A stretch of 64,000 bases of DNA from Tetrahymena thermophila SB210 (lineage: Eukaryota > Ciliophora > Oligohymenophorea > Hymenostomatida > Tetrahymenidae): positions 186,001 to 250,000 of the forward strand of contig NW_002476261.1 of the NCBI RefSeq assembly GCF_000189635.1, written 5' to 3'. This document shows, one piece after another, positions 12,465 through 26,300 of the stretch (its first letter is position 1; the number at the start of each line of letters is the position of its first letter). The notes below the pieces were generated by a model that saw only the letters and a list, made by a program, of their open reading frames with translations, was not told the origin of the DNA and made no database searches. The translations under genes and the position numbers were made by a program.

Positions 12465-15400
12465 ATGAGAACATTTCATTTCGTTTTTTAATAATATTAA
12501 AAATAATCAGATAAATTAGAAAGCATAAATCATTCAATCACTGTAAATAGCACTAATAATATATAAAATAATAAAGTTTTAAAGATTTAACTTAAATTCC
12601 ATCTTTAAATATTAAAAAATAAATTTAACTCCTGCAAAGAATAGTTGCGCTACTTTTTCATAACTGATTTCAGTGATAATGAAAGGATCGCTCTTAAAAA
12701 AACCAATAATTAGCTAATTAGTAAATCAAAATATTTTCTAAGAAAAAAATAGGTGTTAAATATTTTTAAATTTAAAAAAAGAGCTGCTATGATAGCTTAG
12801 GGGCTTTGCTAGTTAAGAAAGAAAAGTCGGTCAAGGATTGCGAAGTAAATTTAAATTATTGATTATGAAAAATATTTAAAATTCTACAATAATTTGATAC
12901 ATTTTTGAAATACTTTTTAAATATTACGATTAGGGAATATATCAACTAATATAAAGTGTGCAAGGGTTTAATGGATTTATTGATAGCTTTTTGAAAGGGT
13001 TATCTCATGATTAGGTTATTCATGTAAAATAGAAATCACAATTATTTTATAGAATAACCAATTTTAATTTGTTTACATTAATATTTATTATGAATTAATA
13101 GCTTTGCAGCAAGTTTGAATATAGGAAATACTTAAAGGGGGATATAATATTCAGATAGGGAGATGACCATGATAATAGACTCTATTTAATATTGTAAGGA
13201 AGCGTTATGATTTTCATCAACAGAGATATGGATGATGAACAGGATGGTGATAAAAAAAATATTTTAAACAATAAAGACAAATAATAATTGGACTAAATGG
13301 AACCAGAGTCTCCTGTTATTCAAATGTCTTCTTTACTGGCAAAAATTAAAGGCATGGGTAAAAATGCTTTGTCATTTATGAATAGAAAGAGTAAGAGCGG
13401 GCAAGTACCTTACATTACTCCTGAAGAAAAAGAAATGCTTAAAAAAAAATACGGAAATACTACGAGATCAATAGGAAGTGGAAAATATTTTGGTGAGAAA
13501 GCACTATTAAATAATGATAAAAGATCTGCTACTATTGTTGTTGATTAGCATTTATCAGAAATGTTAACTCTCGAAAAGAAATACTTTAATGAATTTTTGA
13601 GTAGATTGTAAGAGATTCTAATTAGTAGGAAAAACACAATTACGCACATATTTCCAGAGATGAATACTTACACTCTGCAAAAAATGGATAATATGCTCTA
13701 CTGCTTCCAAGTAAAATTACAATTTGGTCTTTGATTTCATGAAAAGTTTCATGAACTTTTTTACACCCTTGAAAGAAAGATCATTAATTTTGAGTTTACA
13801 CTAAATTTTTTAATTTTTTAGAAGAATTGAGAAACCCCAAAAAAAATATGTGATTTTAATTAATTAATTTTGTATATTAAAGATTTACTCTCTTATTTTT
13901 CAGCCACTCAATAAATTTTTTATCTTACTTAATTTTTAATTTGTTTACGCCAAAAATCATATAAAATTTATAAAAAATCAGATAGGTCATTTAAAGTAAA
14001 AAAGAATTTAGAAAAAAGTGTAAATTTGAATTTTGTTTTTGCTTTTTTAATACTTTAAAGACTTAATTATCTTTTGTTAATTTGTTTGTTTCTTAAAAAG
14101 TTTTGTTTAGAAAATATTTAAAAATTATTTTTATTATAAAAATAGCCTGAAAATTACACTAAAGGAAATCATTTATGCATAGAAGGAGCTAAAGAAGATA
14201 AAGTTTTTATTGTTTAAGAAGGAGAAGTTTAACTTGAAAAATGTATAAAAATTGAAGAGGAAGTTAGGAATAATATAAAAAGAAAAAATATTTAGATTAA
14301 AGTAAGTATATTGTCTGCAGGTGGAGTTGTCGGAGAAGAACTTTTTTTGAACGAAAATTACTGCTACTTTTACACTTGCACAGTTTTATCTCCCAAAGCT
14401 ATCATTTTAGTTGGTGATAAAAAAAGTATCGAAGTAAAATTTCCTAACTCAATCAAGTAAATGTTTAAAATAATGTGGGAAAATAAAGAAAAAATAAGAA
14501 AAGAAATTATTGAATAAAGAAGATCTGAGGTAGAAACAGAGGTAAGAAATAATCAATATCGATAAGAAATCAAGGTAAATCTTGAAAAAGCTTAAAATTT
14601 TTTTGTGTAGTATCAAAAAAATCAACTTGCTGTTAAATAAATCACAAAGAGAAATCAAAATACTGTTACAAAAGAAGAAGGGACAGGATAAATTTCTTCA
14701 TCTAATAATTTACAATCAAAAAACTAATTGCTTAATGCCAAAAGTAATAATAGCATACCTAAAATTCTTGATTAAAATTATTCTAGCTAGTTTGAGTATT
14801 CAAAAGAGTAGCTAATCCAAACTATGTTATTTAAAAATTCTAATTCTACTAGAAATGCTGAATCGCCTAGAGATAATAAGCCAAATTAAATAGATTTAGC
14901 TAAAATCTCTTAACCTGAAAATTTTATTTATGACTTTGGAAATCAATAATAAAAAAGAATAACTCCTAAAGTAATTTTTAATTTATTTACATTTAGATTT
15001 AATTTTTATAACTTTATATGTAGAGAGAGTTTTTCAATATTTATTTTTATAATTATATTAAAATAAAATATCTATTCTTGAAATATCATAAAATTTGATA
15101 TTAAACACCCCAAATTTAATCTATCAAAGTCGATATTCTAAAAATTTAATAAATAAGTTTGATGGATACAAAATCATCTAATATTTTGACAGAACTCTAC
15201 TAACTCGATATTTAAGTTTTAAAAAATATATAATTTAATCATAAAATTCTTAATTTTTAATTTAAATATCCTAAATTAATTTTTTTAAATAATAAGCTGA
15301 TAAAAGTTAACAGCGTTACTGAAAAACCTAAATTACCTCAAAATGGTGTAGATATTTCTAAAAAAATTGACTAATATGTGAAAAATTATAAAAATAATTA

Positions 15401-17003
15401 TCTATTTTCAAAGGATTTAAATGACTCTAAACTGCATTAAAATAGTGAAAATAATAAAGAAATGTAAATATCTAATGAAAATATTAAGGATTTGAGTGAT
15501 TCTTCAGGAACTATTCAAAGTAACCCAAAAATTCAAGTTATAAAAGAAAAAAATACTGAAGAAACCGAGAATATTGTTACAAATAATAAATCACATAGAA
15601 GGGGGTCTAAGAGCATTTAGGATTTCACGTCAATGGAAATCCTTAATAAAAGTCTTTTAAAATCATTGTCTTTGCCAAAAAAATAAAAGAGTGAGAAATT
15701 AATTTAATTAGAGTAGCTATCGTTTAGAAAGGTATCTGAGAATAGCAATGAATTATAAACACTATCACCGATTTATCATAATAAAAAAGAAAATAGTAAT
15801 TACTCAGGTGACAATACTAATTCATCTGAAGTTAAAAAATCATCATTTTAAATTTTTAAATAGCTTTCTAAAATTTCATCCTCCGAGTTTGTTCTTTAAG
15901 CAAAGAAAGTACCTTCTTTGCTTCTAAGCGATTAAGATTTTTAGAAAAAAAATGAGTGTTTTACTGATCCAAACAATTTGTATTAACAAAATGTTTTAAA
16001 ATATTGTTCAATGACACCCTCTGCTGCTATAAAAAGTACAGACATAAGTAAGTCAAAAATAAGCAATTAAAACAGTATTGATTTTAATGAAGCTTAATCA
16101 CTTAAGTAAAATTCTTTTAGAATAAAATAAAGTATCAGGCAACATAGTTTGATACCTCTTAAATAAGTTTAATACCCCGAATAAGGCTAAGCATACTAAA
16201 CCTCAAACGAAGAAGTACGCAAAAAGAAATCTTTTTTAGGTGTTTCGCCTACATCTTCATCTCATGATTTGGAATTACCAAATCTAAGATAGAATAGCGA
16301 ATCATCAAAATAAGTTACATAAAAAAAGAAACAGTAAAGCTTCTAATTTCAGTTTCATAGCTAAAACGCATCTCCAGAAAGGTCTCCTTCAGAAAAAGAA
16401 AAAGAATGCTAATTAAATTAATAAAATAACATTATAAGTAGAAAAGTTAGTGAACACCAAAAGTCTCTATATTTTGAAGATTACTAAAAAGAATAAAAAT
16501 CATTAAAATCTCTATCTAAATTATAAAATCTCTCAATATCTAACTTACAAATGCTCCCTGTTAAATCAAGCAATAAACAAAATTCAATCTCTCAAATAAA
16601 ATTCGAAAATATTTTCTTGGATAGTAAAAATAAAAAAATGAATTTTTATTCACCACATAACAAGACAAAAAACACATTATAAGAATATGGATTTTAATAA
16701 AAATCTGAAACATCCAAATTAAACTCCTACTTCTATTTAGAAGAAACTAATAACCATTAAAACGGAGTAGAAACTTTAATCAATTTACCTACGAGCGCCT
16801 CTTTAATTCCCTAGGCTCCATTAAAAAATCCATCTCTTCATAATTTAAGATTAAAATAATTTAAAGATTAAAAGAAAAGTTTAAATCAAAAAAAAGCTTC
16901 AAGCCTCACAAAACTAAATTTTAGTACTCCCAGACTTGAATTTATTATAAATACTAACAAAAAATCTTATGAAATACAATAACAATAATAATAATCTTAA
17001 TGA
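12465..17003 (+). CDS. Protein with two cyclic-nucleotide-binding domains
   Basis: Exons: 12465-12720, 12753-12844, 12934-13023, 13102-13710, 14146-14970, 15297-17003 (TGA 17001-17003); about 1,192 aa. The first cNMP-binding domain starts near residue 150 (KGDIIFRQGDDHDNRLYLIL) and carries an intact phosphate-binding cassette near residue 276 (FGEKALLNNDKRSATIV): the Gly-Glu pair and the Arg before Ser-Ala-Thr that contact cyclic nucleotides in this family are present. About 100 residues are inserted between its beta strands. A second domain (residues about 350-450, GNHLCIEGAKEDKVFIVQEG) keeps the fold pattern, but its cassette lacks the Arg. The last 700 residues are disordered, rich in Ser, Asn, Lys and Gln. 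There is no kinase or channel part. It is likely a cyclic-nucleotide-responsive scaffold; the ligand and partners are unknown. The 32-nt first intron is unusually short, so that junction is uncertain. Confidence 0.82.
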
Positions 17004-17338
17004 TTAATAAATATAAAATATAATCAACAAATAAATAAATATTTATCATTTTTGTATAAAGTTTTAGTTTTATTATAAATTTCTCATAAATTTTAATTAA
17101 TTTAAATTTTCAACTTTTGAAATTTAGTGAAAATTTTATTTTTTAATAAAAAAAAATAAAATTCTCATCATCTAATAAATAAAAATCATAAAAATAAAAT
17201 ATTTTTTCATAAATAAAGAAAGTTGATTCTTTCTTTTTTAAAAGCAAACAAACAATAAAGTTAAAACAAAAAAAATATGCGAGTTTGTAATTATTTTATT
17301 GTTATTTATGAATACCTATTAATTAAGCTTACAATAAC
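17004..17338. other. Convergent intergenic space
   Basis: 335 bases between the stop codons of two genes that face each other; it holds only the two 3' flanks. Extremely AT-rich. No hairpin terminator is expected for Pol II genes and none is seen. Confidence 0.55.
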
Positions 17339-20300
17339 TCATTCTTCATCATTTTAAAATTTGAGAATAATAAGCTGTAATTCAAATAATCTGTATAATA
17401 GTAGCTTACATCCAGTTAACTATTCTTTCTATGTACGAAGAAGGAAACCTGCTACATATTTTTGAATTATAGCAGAGATCATTGAGATCAACAACAAATC
17501 CATAAACAAATATAGCATGAAAGTTAAAATAGCTTTGTTTGAATATTCTTTTGTCTCGCCGCTAACAATTGATAAAATTATATAATAATATGTTAAAAGA
17601 ACTGTCAAGGTGAATAGCTTACCAATCAGTCTAAAAACTAAAAATCTTGAACCATATAAAATCATTACTAATTTAATAACTGCTGAAATTAATATAGAAT
17701 TAATTAGAGCTAGCATGATGTTTTATTCAAAGTTATATTACTTATCAAAAGTAACAGATATAGCTAATGAGTGAACCACTCTTACATAAAATATTAAAAA
17801 TCTTAAAGAGCGACTAATATTTGGATTAAAAATTAAAAAGATGCTAAAGAAATTATGGAATATCATAATTTAAGCAATGAATGAATATTTTTAAAAATTT
17901 TGATAAAAATGTTATAGTTTATTATTTCTTTCATCGTTATCATTGTTATTAATATCTTTATTATCTGATTTATTGCTATTTCCTTAGGCATTTATATCAA
18001 ATATGCTTAAAGGATTAGCTTTTTAATTTTCATTTAAACCTTACTTTAGATTGTTTGGAGTAAACTAACTCTTTTTTAAATAATCTTTGTTATTAACATT
18101 TTGATCTTCATATTTACTCATTTAAAAATCTTTATTTTAGAGCTGTTAATTTATATTTAATTTATCAAGTGGTTTAGCATATCTTTATGCAGATTATTCA
18201 TCTACATAACTATTATTTTCTTATTAATCTTCTAATTCATTAGGTTGAGCATTATTTTCTACTTACTTTTGATCTGTGCTCTGTTGTAGACGAGAGCGAC
18301 TTATGATGCTAAAAATACTAGTTTTACTGTATTTAAATCCTTATTTAGTAAGTTTCATAGTTGTTGGATTGAACAATTAGGCATCAGAAATTCTCATGAC
18401 TGAACTTTAAGGAGTTTAGATTTATCTCTCTAACATTTAAAATTAGCTATCAGGGTTATTTTCATTATTTTTACGATCTTCTAAAATATTCAAATTGCTT
18501 ATCATTAATCTTTTACTAGCTTGATCCATCATTCCAGAATTAATTAAGGGAGTATCAGGTATAGGTATACCTTCTATTTGCTATGGTACCACTTTATTGA
18601 TTTATTTTTGCTTTTAATTAGCAGATTATTTTTTTTACTTAGAATCTAAGGATAAACCTTTTAAGTAAAAGATAATAAAAAGTAAGGTTGCAATAAACAT
18701 TACCCATACTATATAATACTCATAAAATGTTTTGAAATGCTCAATATTATATAATCCATCACTACTAAATGCTGTTTCTAAATTACTATTTGCTATCAAG
18801 CTATCTAAATTTTCAATAATAGTTGTTGGCAATAATTCTTCACAAATGCATTAAAAAGAGTTAGATGAACTTTTAAAAACACTTTGACAATTTTTTTTAT
18901 TCATACTATTATCTGAACCTAAAGACACACACATTAAATTTGAAATTCTTGATTTATTTGCAACTTTATTCTCAAATTCCAGCCTAGCCTATTATGAAAT
19001 TTTTTCTATTTTATTATTTTTAATGCTGATATGTGGTGTTTAAATAGAAAAATTTGAATAATTTATCTTGTTTTTAACTAATTCTGATGTATAATTAGCA
19101 AATGAAGCTACTAATGAAAATGGATTCTGCTTATAGGCTACTATTGAGAAATTATATAGTTTAGTATCTGTAGCATTTTCTAAACTTTGATTATCACAAA
19201 TGAAGTTAGAACATAAATATTTTTATGTAACTTATTTGGAAGTAATATTTATATATTGCCCTTAAAATGAAACTGGATCTTGATTTGGAATAGAATTAAT
19301 TTAAAGATAATTATTTATTTTTTAAATGGCCAGGACTATTGATTCATTATTTGATATTTATTTGCTCAGATAAATATAATTTAAGATTTAATGAGAATCA
19401 AATAAAATTTACTACAATCTTTATTTTGAAATATCAAGAAATGTACTATTCAGCTAAGAAGATGATTCTAGATTATTTATTATAAAATCAAATAGATTAT
19501 TTTATTCTTTTTCAGTAAATGTTATCCCTGATTATAATAGAGATGCTATCGATTTACTCACTACTGTCTAAAAAAGGGATATTTCTGATATTTATTACTA
19601 CATAATTATTAGTTATTATAAAATATCCACTTTTAAAGAGTTTATTTTAGCGTTTTATTTATATTAAGTATTTATTGCAAATTAATCACACAGTATAGAT
19701 AATTCAGATATTGTATCAGAAGGTGATAATTTCTTTACTTATTCTGTATAATTTTAAATTAAATCAATGTAATTTTATTCACTTAACGAAAGTAATTCTA
19801 CTTTTACACTCAACGTTAAATTAGAAATAGCTTATTAGGAATTAATAGCTTATGCCAGCAGAGTAATATTACCCTAAGGAAGTCTTGAGCTAAGAAGGTG
19901 CTACTAAGTCGGATCACATAGCTAGCGACGCATAACTTAATTTGGGTTCTATTTTTCGAATTCAAAGTCTTTTTCACTTAAATAATAAAAAAACTGATAT
20001 GTGATAGGCTCATTTGCATCAACACAATTTTCCATTTAAAGAAAAAATATGGTATTTATAGCCAGACCAATTTAAGGCGTAACTGAAAAATTGCAGTATG
20101 ATGGAGGTAAATTTACTTAAAGCTGTATTGTGTACATACTGGGCATTACATACAATGGGTTAAAGACAGTAAATCTTAGCTAAATTTAATTGTTACTAAT
20201 ATTAAATGAGTTAAAATAATTCCATATTTGAAATTTCAAGCTTGTATATCCAAACTAGAGTACACCAACTATATTATCATTATATAAGATTGCTCCTGAA

Positions 20301-23300
20301 AATGAAAGTATATCAATATTTTTTACATTAGGATAGTCAATTTGAGCTAATATATCTTAATTAGCATTGACGCTTTTTGAAGACGGATTAAGTAAATCAA
20401 TATGAACTTGAAGAGGTGGTAGTTCTAGATCTGATAGCAAGAGCATTTAAACATCGGAAGAAGTTCTATTTACTGGTTTTGTACCTGTTAAAACTAATTT
20501 TAACAAGGTATATGATTTAAATGTATATGCCATAAATTATATAGATAATGCATTTTATTAAAACTTTAGGACATTGCCGTTTTAATCTTAGCAATTACTG
20601 TCTAAAGCTAAGTCATAGCACTCCCAAACAGCTGTTATACCTTAAGGTTAATTAACATCTTTGATATCCAAATCTCTTACATTACCATTTATAGTAATAT
20701 TTTTTGTTGTATCATAAAATCCACCTCCGCCAAATATCTATACATCCAATTAAGACTATGTCACTGTGATTTTTTTGGTAGAAGTCGCATTAATATTTGG
20801 ATCAGAAATTAAGTAAGCAAACACCTATATAAATAAATAATATTTATAAATATTTTCTAGAACTTTTTAATTAAATTACCTAAATAGAAATATCTGTAAT
20901 AGGTAAGCTGTAAGGCTGAAGAGTAATTATATAATGCGAATCGTTATATGATGAATTTGTATAGTTTAATGAGTACAACTTATCACATGTTATTTATAAA
21001 TATATAGGTTCGACCTACATAACTTATTAGGTAGCTGTGCAATATTTAGTTTAAGTTGTTAGCTGAATTACACCATGACTATAACTATATTTATATATTT
21101 TTTTATATTTATTAATTTTAATTAAAAATAATAAATGTATTTTTTATTTTAAATTATAGATATTTCAAAAAAAATTATTAAAACTAAATTAAAGCATTAA
21201 ACCTAAAATATTAATGATGTTTGTTAGTTTTTTTTGAAATATCTGTTTTGATGGTTAGAGACTTATTATAAATTTAACTAAATTACATATAAAAAGGCAA
21301 GGAAAAAGTAGACCTACTATACAGATCGATGAATTTTTATTATACTGTAGAAAAACTAATTATTTCAGTTGATTTCACATTTGCTAATAGTTAATATTAA
21401 AACATTATAGTTATTTACGATCCTGGAACTAAAAACCCTTATTAAAATTCTAGATTTAAAATTTTTTAAGAATTACAATTCTGCAAATAATTTTCAATCA
21501 GTTGCTTTTAATTTTTATTATCTTATGGTGATTATGAAACTAATATCCATTTAAAAGATAAAAAACCTCTATTAGCAGCGTTTTATATTGATTTAAATGT
21601 TATTTTTATATTGCTGCATGAATTATAAAGGCTTTGATATTAAAATATTACTTTAGATTCTCCTATTATTGGATCTTAAACTACATTAGTATTTAAGTAT
21701 GTTTAAATAAGGATATTAGATGAAGTTTTAAAGCTCAAAATAACTGGTTTAAATATTAGATTGTCGCCATGGAAAATAGTTGATGTCTTCCCTATTTATT
21801 ATTAATTTTTAACTTTTATTTATTCTTAATTATTTACCTAAATTCACAAATATGGATTTTCCTGATATTGCACATGCAGAATCACTTCCAAGCAATGGCA
21901 ATGTCACATTTGTTAAAAGATATTAGCAAAGAGCCATGGAGTACTGATTTTTCTAAAATGATTATGGTACATTTAGAACTTTTCCAAAATTTATTCCTAA
22001 AACAGGATCCGAATTTGATAAAATTGCATCTAAAACAGCAACTTTTTAATAGCTACAATTAATATTTGATTACCTAGTATCCTCACTATCTTAGCAAACG
22101 CACTAACCTGATAAAACCTTTCTTGTAGCTGAGCATGAAGTGCAAGATATAGGATTACTTGTATCAGAGCCTGAGCTACAAGTCAAGCAAGTGCCATAAC
22201 AATAGGTACAGTTGCCACTTGAAGAGCAAGGAACACATTCATTTTTTTTTTCTTAATAACCATTTGGACATTTTTACAGACATTAAGTTTAATATAAATA
22301 GTAACCACTTTTACAGCTAGTGCAAGCAAATTAATTAAAATATCGGGTGCATGTTTAACAAGTGCTATAACACTAACATTGATGAAATGTCAAGGATTTT
22401 GGGTTACAGTTAATGCAACTATCTGAATTTTATAAATCCCAGCCAACATTATAACATTAAACTGCAATATTAATAACACCACACTAAGCTGATTAGTAAG
22501 TATCTTGACAAGTAGTGCACTTATTTTCATTTAATTAATAATAACCTCTATCTATGCATTCATTAATAGATTTCTAATTTTCGTTGTTACCGCATTAATT
22601 TGTATTAGGATTCAAAATGACGCAATTCATACAGGATTTAGAATCAATTTTAACCCACCCAGCTTTTTAACATCTTTTCTGTATAATTGATTCTCCACAA
22701 TAATCAGAATTTGAATTAGAATTCTTACAAGTTGTACAAGTAGTAAGTGTTGAATTATAAAATCCATTTAAAAAGCATGCGTCTATAGCGTCTTGTGAGT
22801 TGTCATTGCCACACTAATTATCATTATATACAGAGCATTTTACACAATAATTATCATCCTTTTAAACCCATCCAGATGAAGAGCACTTACTTGAGATTTC
22901 TTTCCTTCCACATTTGCCTGAAACCAAGTTAAGACAGGAAGCACAGCTTTTACTGTTATAGTTGAAGAAACCTTAATCCTTACATTTTTGAACTATATCA
23001 TCATCTTAATCACCTCCACATTAATTTTTAACATATTTAGAGCAATTGACGCATTAAACATCATCAAGGACTATCCATCCTTATTTTTAACATTAGCTCT
23101 AAATTTAAGGGACTCCGCAACCTCCAGAAATAGAATCTGTACAGGAAGAACAATGTATATTATCGTAGGTATTATAACCTAAATCATTGCAAAAATCTAT
23201 AAATTCTTGTAATTGGTCACCTCCACAATTTCCATTAATGTAATATAAACAATAAACACATGTATTACCATCTTTTAGATCATAACCATTTTAACAAGAT

Positions 23301-26300
23301 GTGCAGGATCTAAAATCTGGTCCATTACAGGTTTGACAGTTACTGTTACATTATTCGCAAGATCCTGGGTAATTTGCTCCAGAATTTCGCTAATATGAGA
23401 AATAATACCCACTATCACATCTACATTTTCCCTTTACTTTTGATGCATTATCTATACAATCTACACAAGACTGCAACTTGTTATCATTCTAACATGACTA
23501 GCACATGGGATGGCATCTTTCTATGTATATTTTTAAAAATAACTTTAATTGATTTGATTAAAATGAAACTAAATAAATAAATTATAACGTTTCTGCTATT
23601 CAAAAATAAATAAAATTTATTTTTATTCTGCTTCACAAAAAATTATTTTGTCTTTCTTCTTGGAAAAATTTGAAGAATTTTTCTTTTAATTATTCAGAAC
23701 TCTATATTAAAATTTTGTTTATTTCAGAAAAGAATGCACAATAAATAAAATCGACTAAAAAAAGACTAAAAATGGCTTACAATAGTTAACAATCATATTG
23801 TTCCATGTATAACCACACTCAGAATTTGAGCAGCTAGAATCTGAGTAAAACTTAAAATAAAAGAGATTGTTATCTAATTATTCACTTACTGTTACTGTAA
23901 AAAATGCACTATCTGGAGAATTTTTGAGTTTTTATTTTTCATCTTAATAACTATTTTTTAAGAGCAAATCCTTATCAAAGAATAAATTCAAATAGTCGTT
24001 TTTAGTTATTGAATTAAACGCAAATATATCAAGAGTAATATCAACCTAAAAATGATAGCTCCTATAGCTTTACATGAAAAGTTTTGTATACAAATATTAT
24101 TAATTGCGTATTCCAAAACAATATCTAGTCAAGCAAGAAATTATTGAGCTAGTAGTATTCCAGAAATGATAGTACTCTGCTATTTAATTACTTTAAAACA
24201 TTTTAAACCCATTATCATTATTTTTAATACAATATTTGCCATAAACTGTGTCTGGACTGTCGCATGTTTCTGCTTTAACACATTGACCATCTTAAATTAA
24301 ATATCCTTCATCGCAGATTATGCAATCTCCAGATAAATCTTCACATTAAGTGCAGTTACTAACATTGCATTACTTGCAAGTAGAACAAGGTACATCAAAG
24401 CAATTTCCTACATCGATATATTATCCTTATGAGCATACACATTAATTTTTATTAAGCATTAAATTTGGAGCACAGCCTAAGCAATCATATATAGTGTTTC
24501 CTGATACGCATTTACTACAAGTTGGGTGACATTTATAAACTACTATTTAAATCTCTCTTACTCCCCATCCATTTTATGAGCTTTATATAGCTATGTTAAA
24601 TTAAGAAGAGGTATCTCTTAGAGTAAAAGTAACATAATAGATTGATTGTTTACGATCACCACTACCTGCACAAGATACTTAATTAGAAGAAATAGTTTTA
24701 ACATTATTCTACAAACTAGCCATTTTTTTATTTATTGTTACATACAAATCTTCTGGGCCTCCATTTTCATAAAAAACTACATAAAATTTTACAAATTTTT
24801 AGTAGCCTTAAGGGACTTAATCCCATGAACTACTTAAAATAGTAGAAGAAGTAAAGATTGGTCCTCCTAAAAATGAATAGAGAGTAATGGGGTTATTATC
24901 AACATTAATATAACACAAAATTAATGATTAAGAAATATTATAAGATGGCGTAACTAATATATCTGTATTATCATTAAAAATTCTGCTGCTTAGCAAAGGA
25001 TTGATTAATTTGAATTAATCTTGGCTAAATGATGACACACACTATTAATTTATTTTATCAAATTTTTAACCTGAAGGACAATTATTATCACAAGGATTTT
25101 AGCGATTACATCTTACACATTTACCAGAGACTAAATTATATCCTTATCTACAGTCAGTACATTATGTCTGAGAATTACAGTTATTACAGTTACTTCCACA
25201 ATTAAAGCACTGCTTTTTTGAGGAATTATAATATTTACCTTATTCAAAAGAACTGTAAATAGTATTTATTACATCAAGGTTTTAACACTGTTCTTTCAAT
25301 ATGCAAATACCTTCAAAAAAGGCAGATCCCGTTGAACATTTATTATATGGTGTTTTATATTCACTATTTTAGACATAGCTACTGTAGCTAAATGAAGTAC
25401 TTAATATATCTGTGTTATCGATTTAAGATAGCTCATCATAAAAATAATTTCCATCTATACTATCAATATCAACATTATAAACTATCTTAACTGATGAATA
25501 ATACTTTATTGGATCATTGTACATATCTATATTCAAGTAGCAGGCTAAGCAAATATCTAAATTATTTATACCTGTGGGCATTTCAAAGCTTGAAATACCA
25601 CCAGAAACATTAACAGTAGAATCAAAGCTGCTTATTATTTTCACATCATTTGTGTCATAGGAATAGTATAAACCAATCATAGCTAATTAATTAGAAAAAT
25701 TTTGAGTAATAGATACCTTTTTTAAATTATTTAGATACATAGCTCTTAAAACAAACTGCTAATCAACTTTTTCAGCAGTAATTGAAAGATATATTTTGTT
25801 TTAAGAAAGTTATCCAACAGCTATTAACATACATCGACTTGTGCATTACTATGGTAGTTAAAAATACCCGATAATCAAAAAATTATTATAACCTAGTTAA
25901 TCTGGGCTTACAATTCTTATGGAAGAATGAGAATTGGTTGAGTTAAACCTTACAAGACTCTACATAAAATCTCCATAAATCAAAGAAATGGTACTAAGTT
26001 ATCTTGATTTTATTAATTTGTTTTTAGCCATCAATCTTGGGTTAAATAATATTATTTTTGTATCTAAATTAAACAAACAGAAATCTTTATTTGATATGCT
26101 TGATTTTACTTGTATTGAGCAGTTTTAAGTTATTTATACAAAGTGATTTTTAAATAAAAAACCATTTTTATCAATAATATATTTTTCAACTATTATTTGA
26201 AAGCTCTGCCCTAGATGTAAATCAAATTTATTTACTTTAAATTGCTTAAATTCTATTTTACTAAAACACTTTATTAAAATATCTTCATCAATCTTTGAAA

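Noticed and set aside
14574..14616. Possible intron GTAAAT...TGTAG in the cNMP-binding gene
   Set aside because: Reading through is in frame and gives normal coding sequence; no intron is needed.
14449..14815. Two short frames on both strands within the cNMP-binding gene
   Set aside because: Both are out of frame with the continuous ciliate-code exon 14146-14970.
22988..24828. Several plus-strand frames of 60-70 codons
   Set aside because: They are antisense to the Cys-rich exons of the giant minus-strand gene, which explains their His/Thr/Tyr content.
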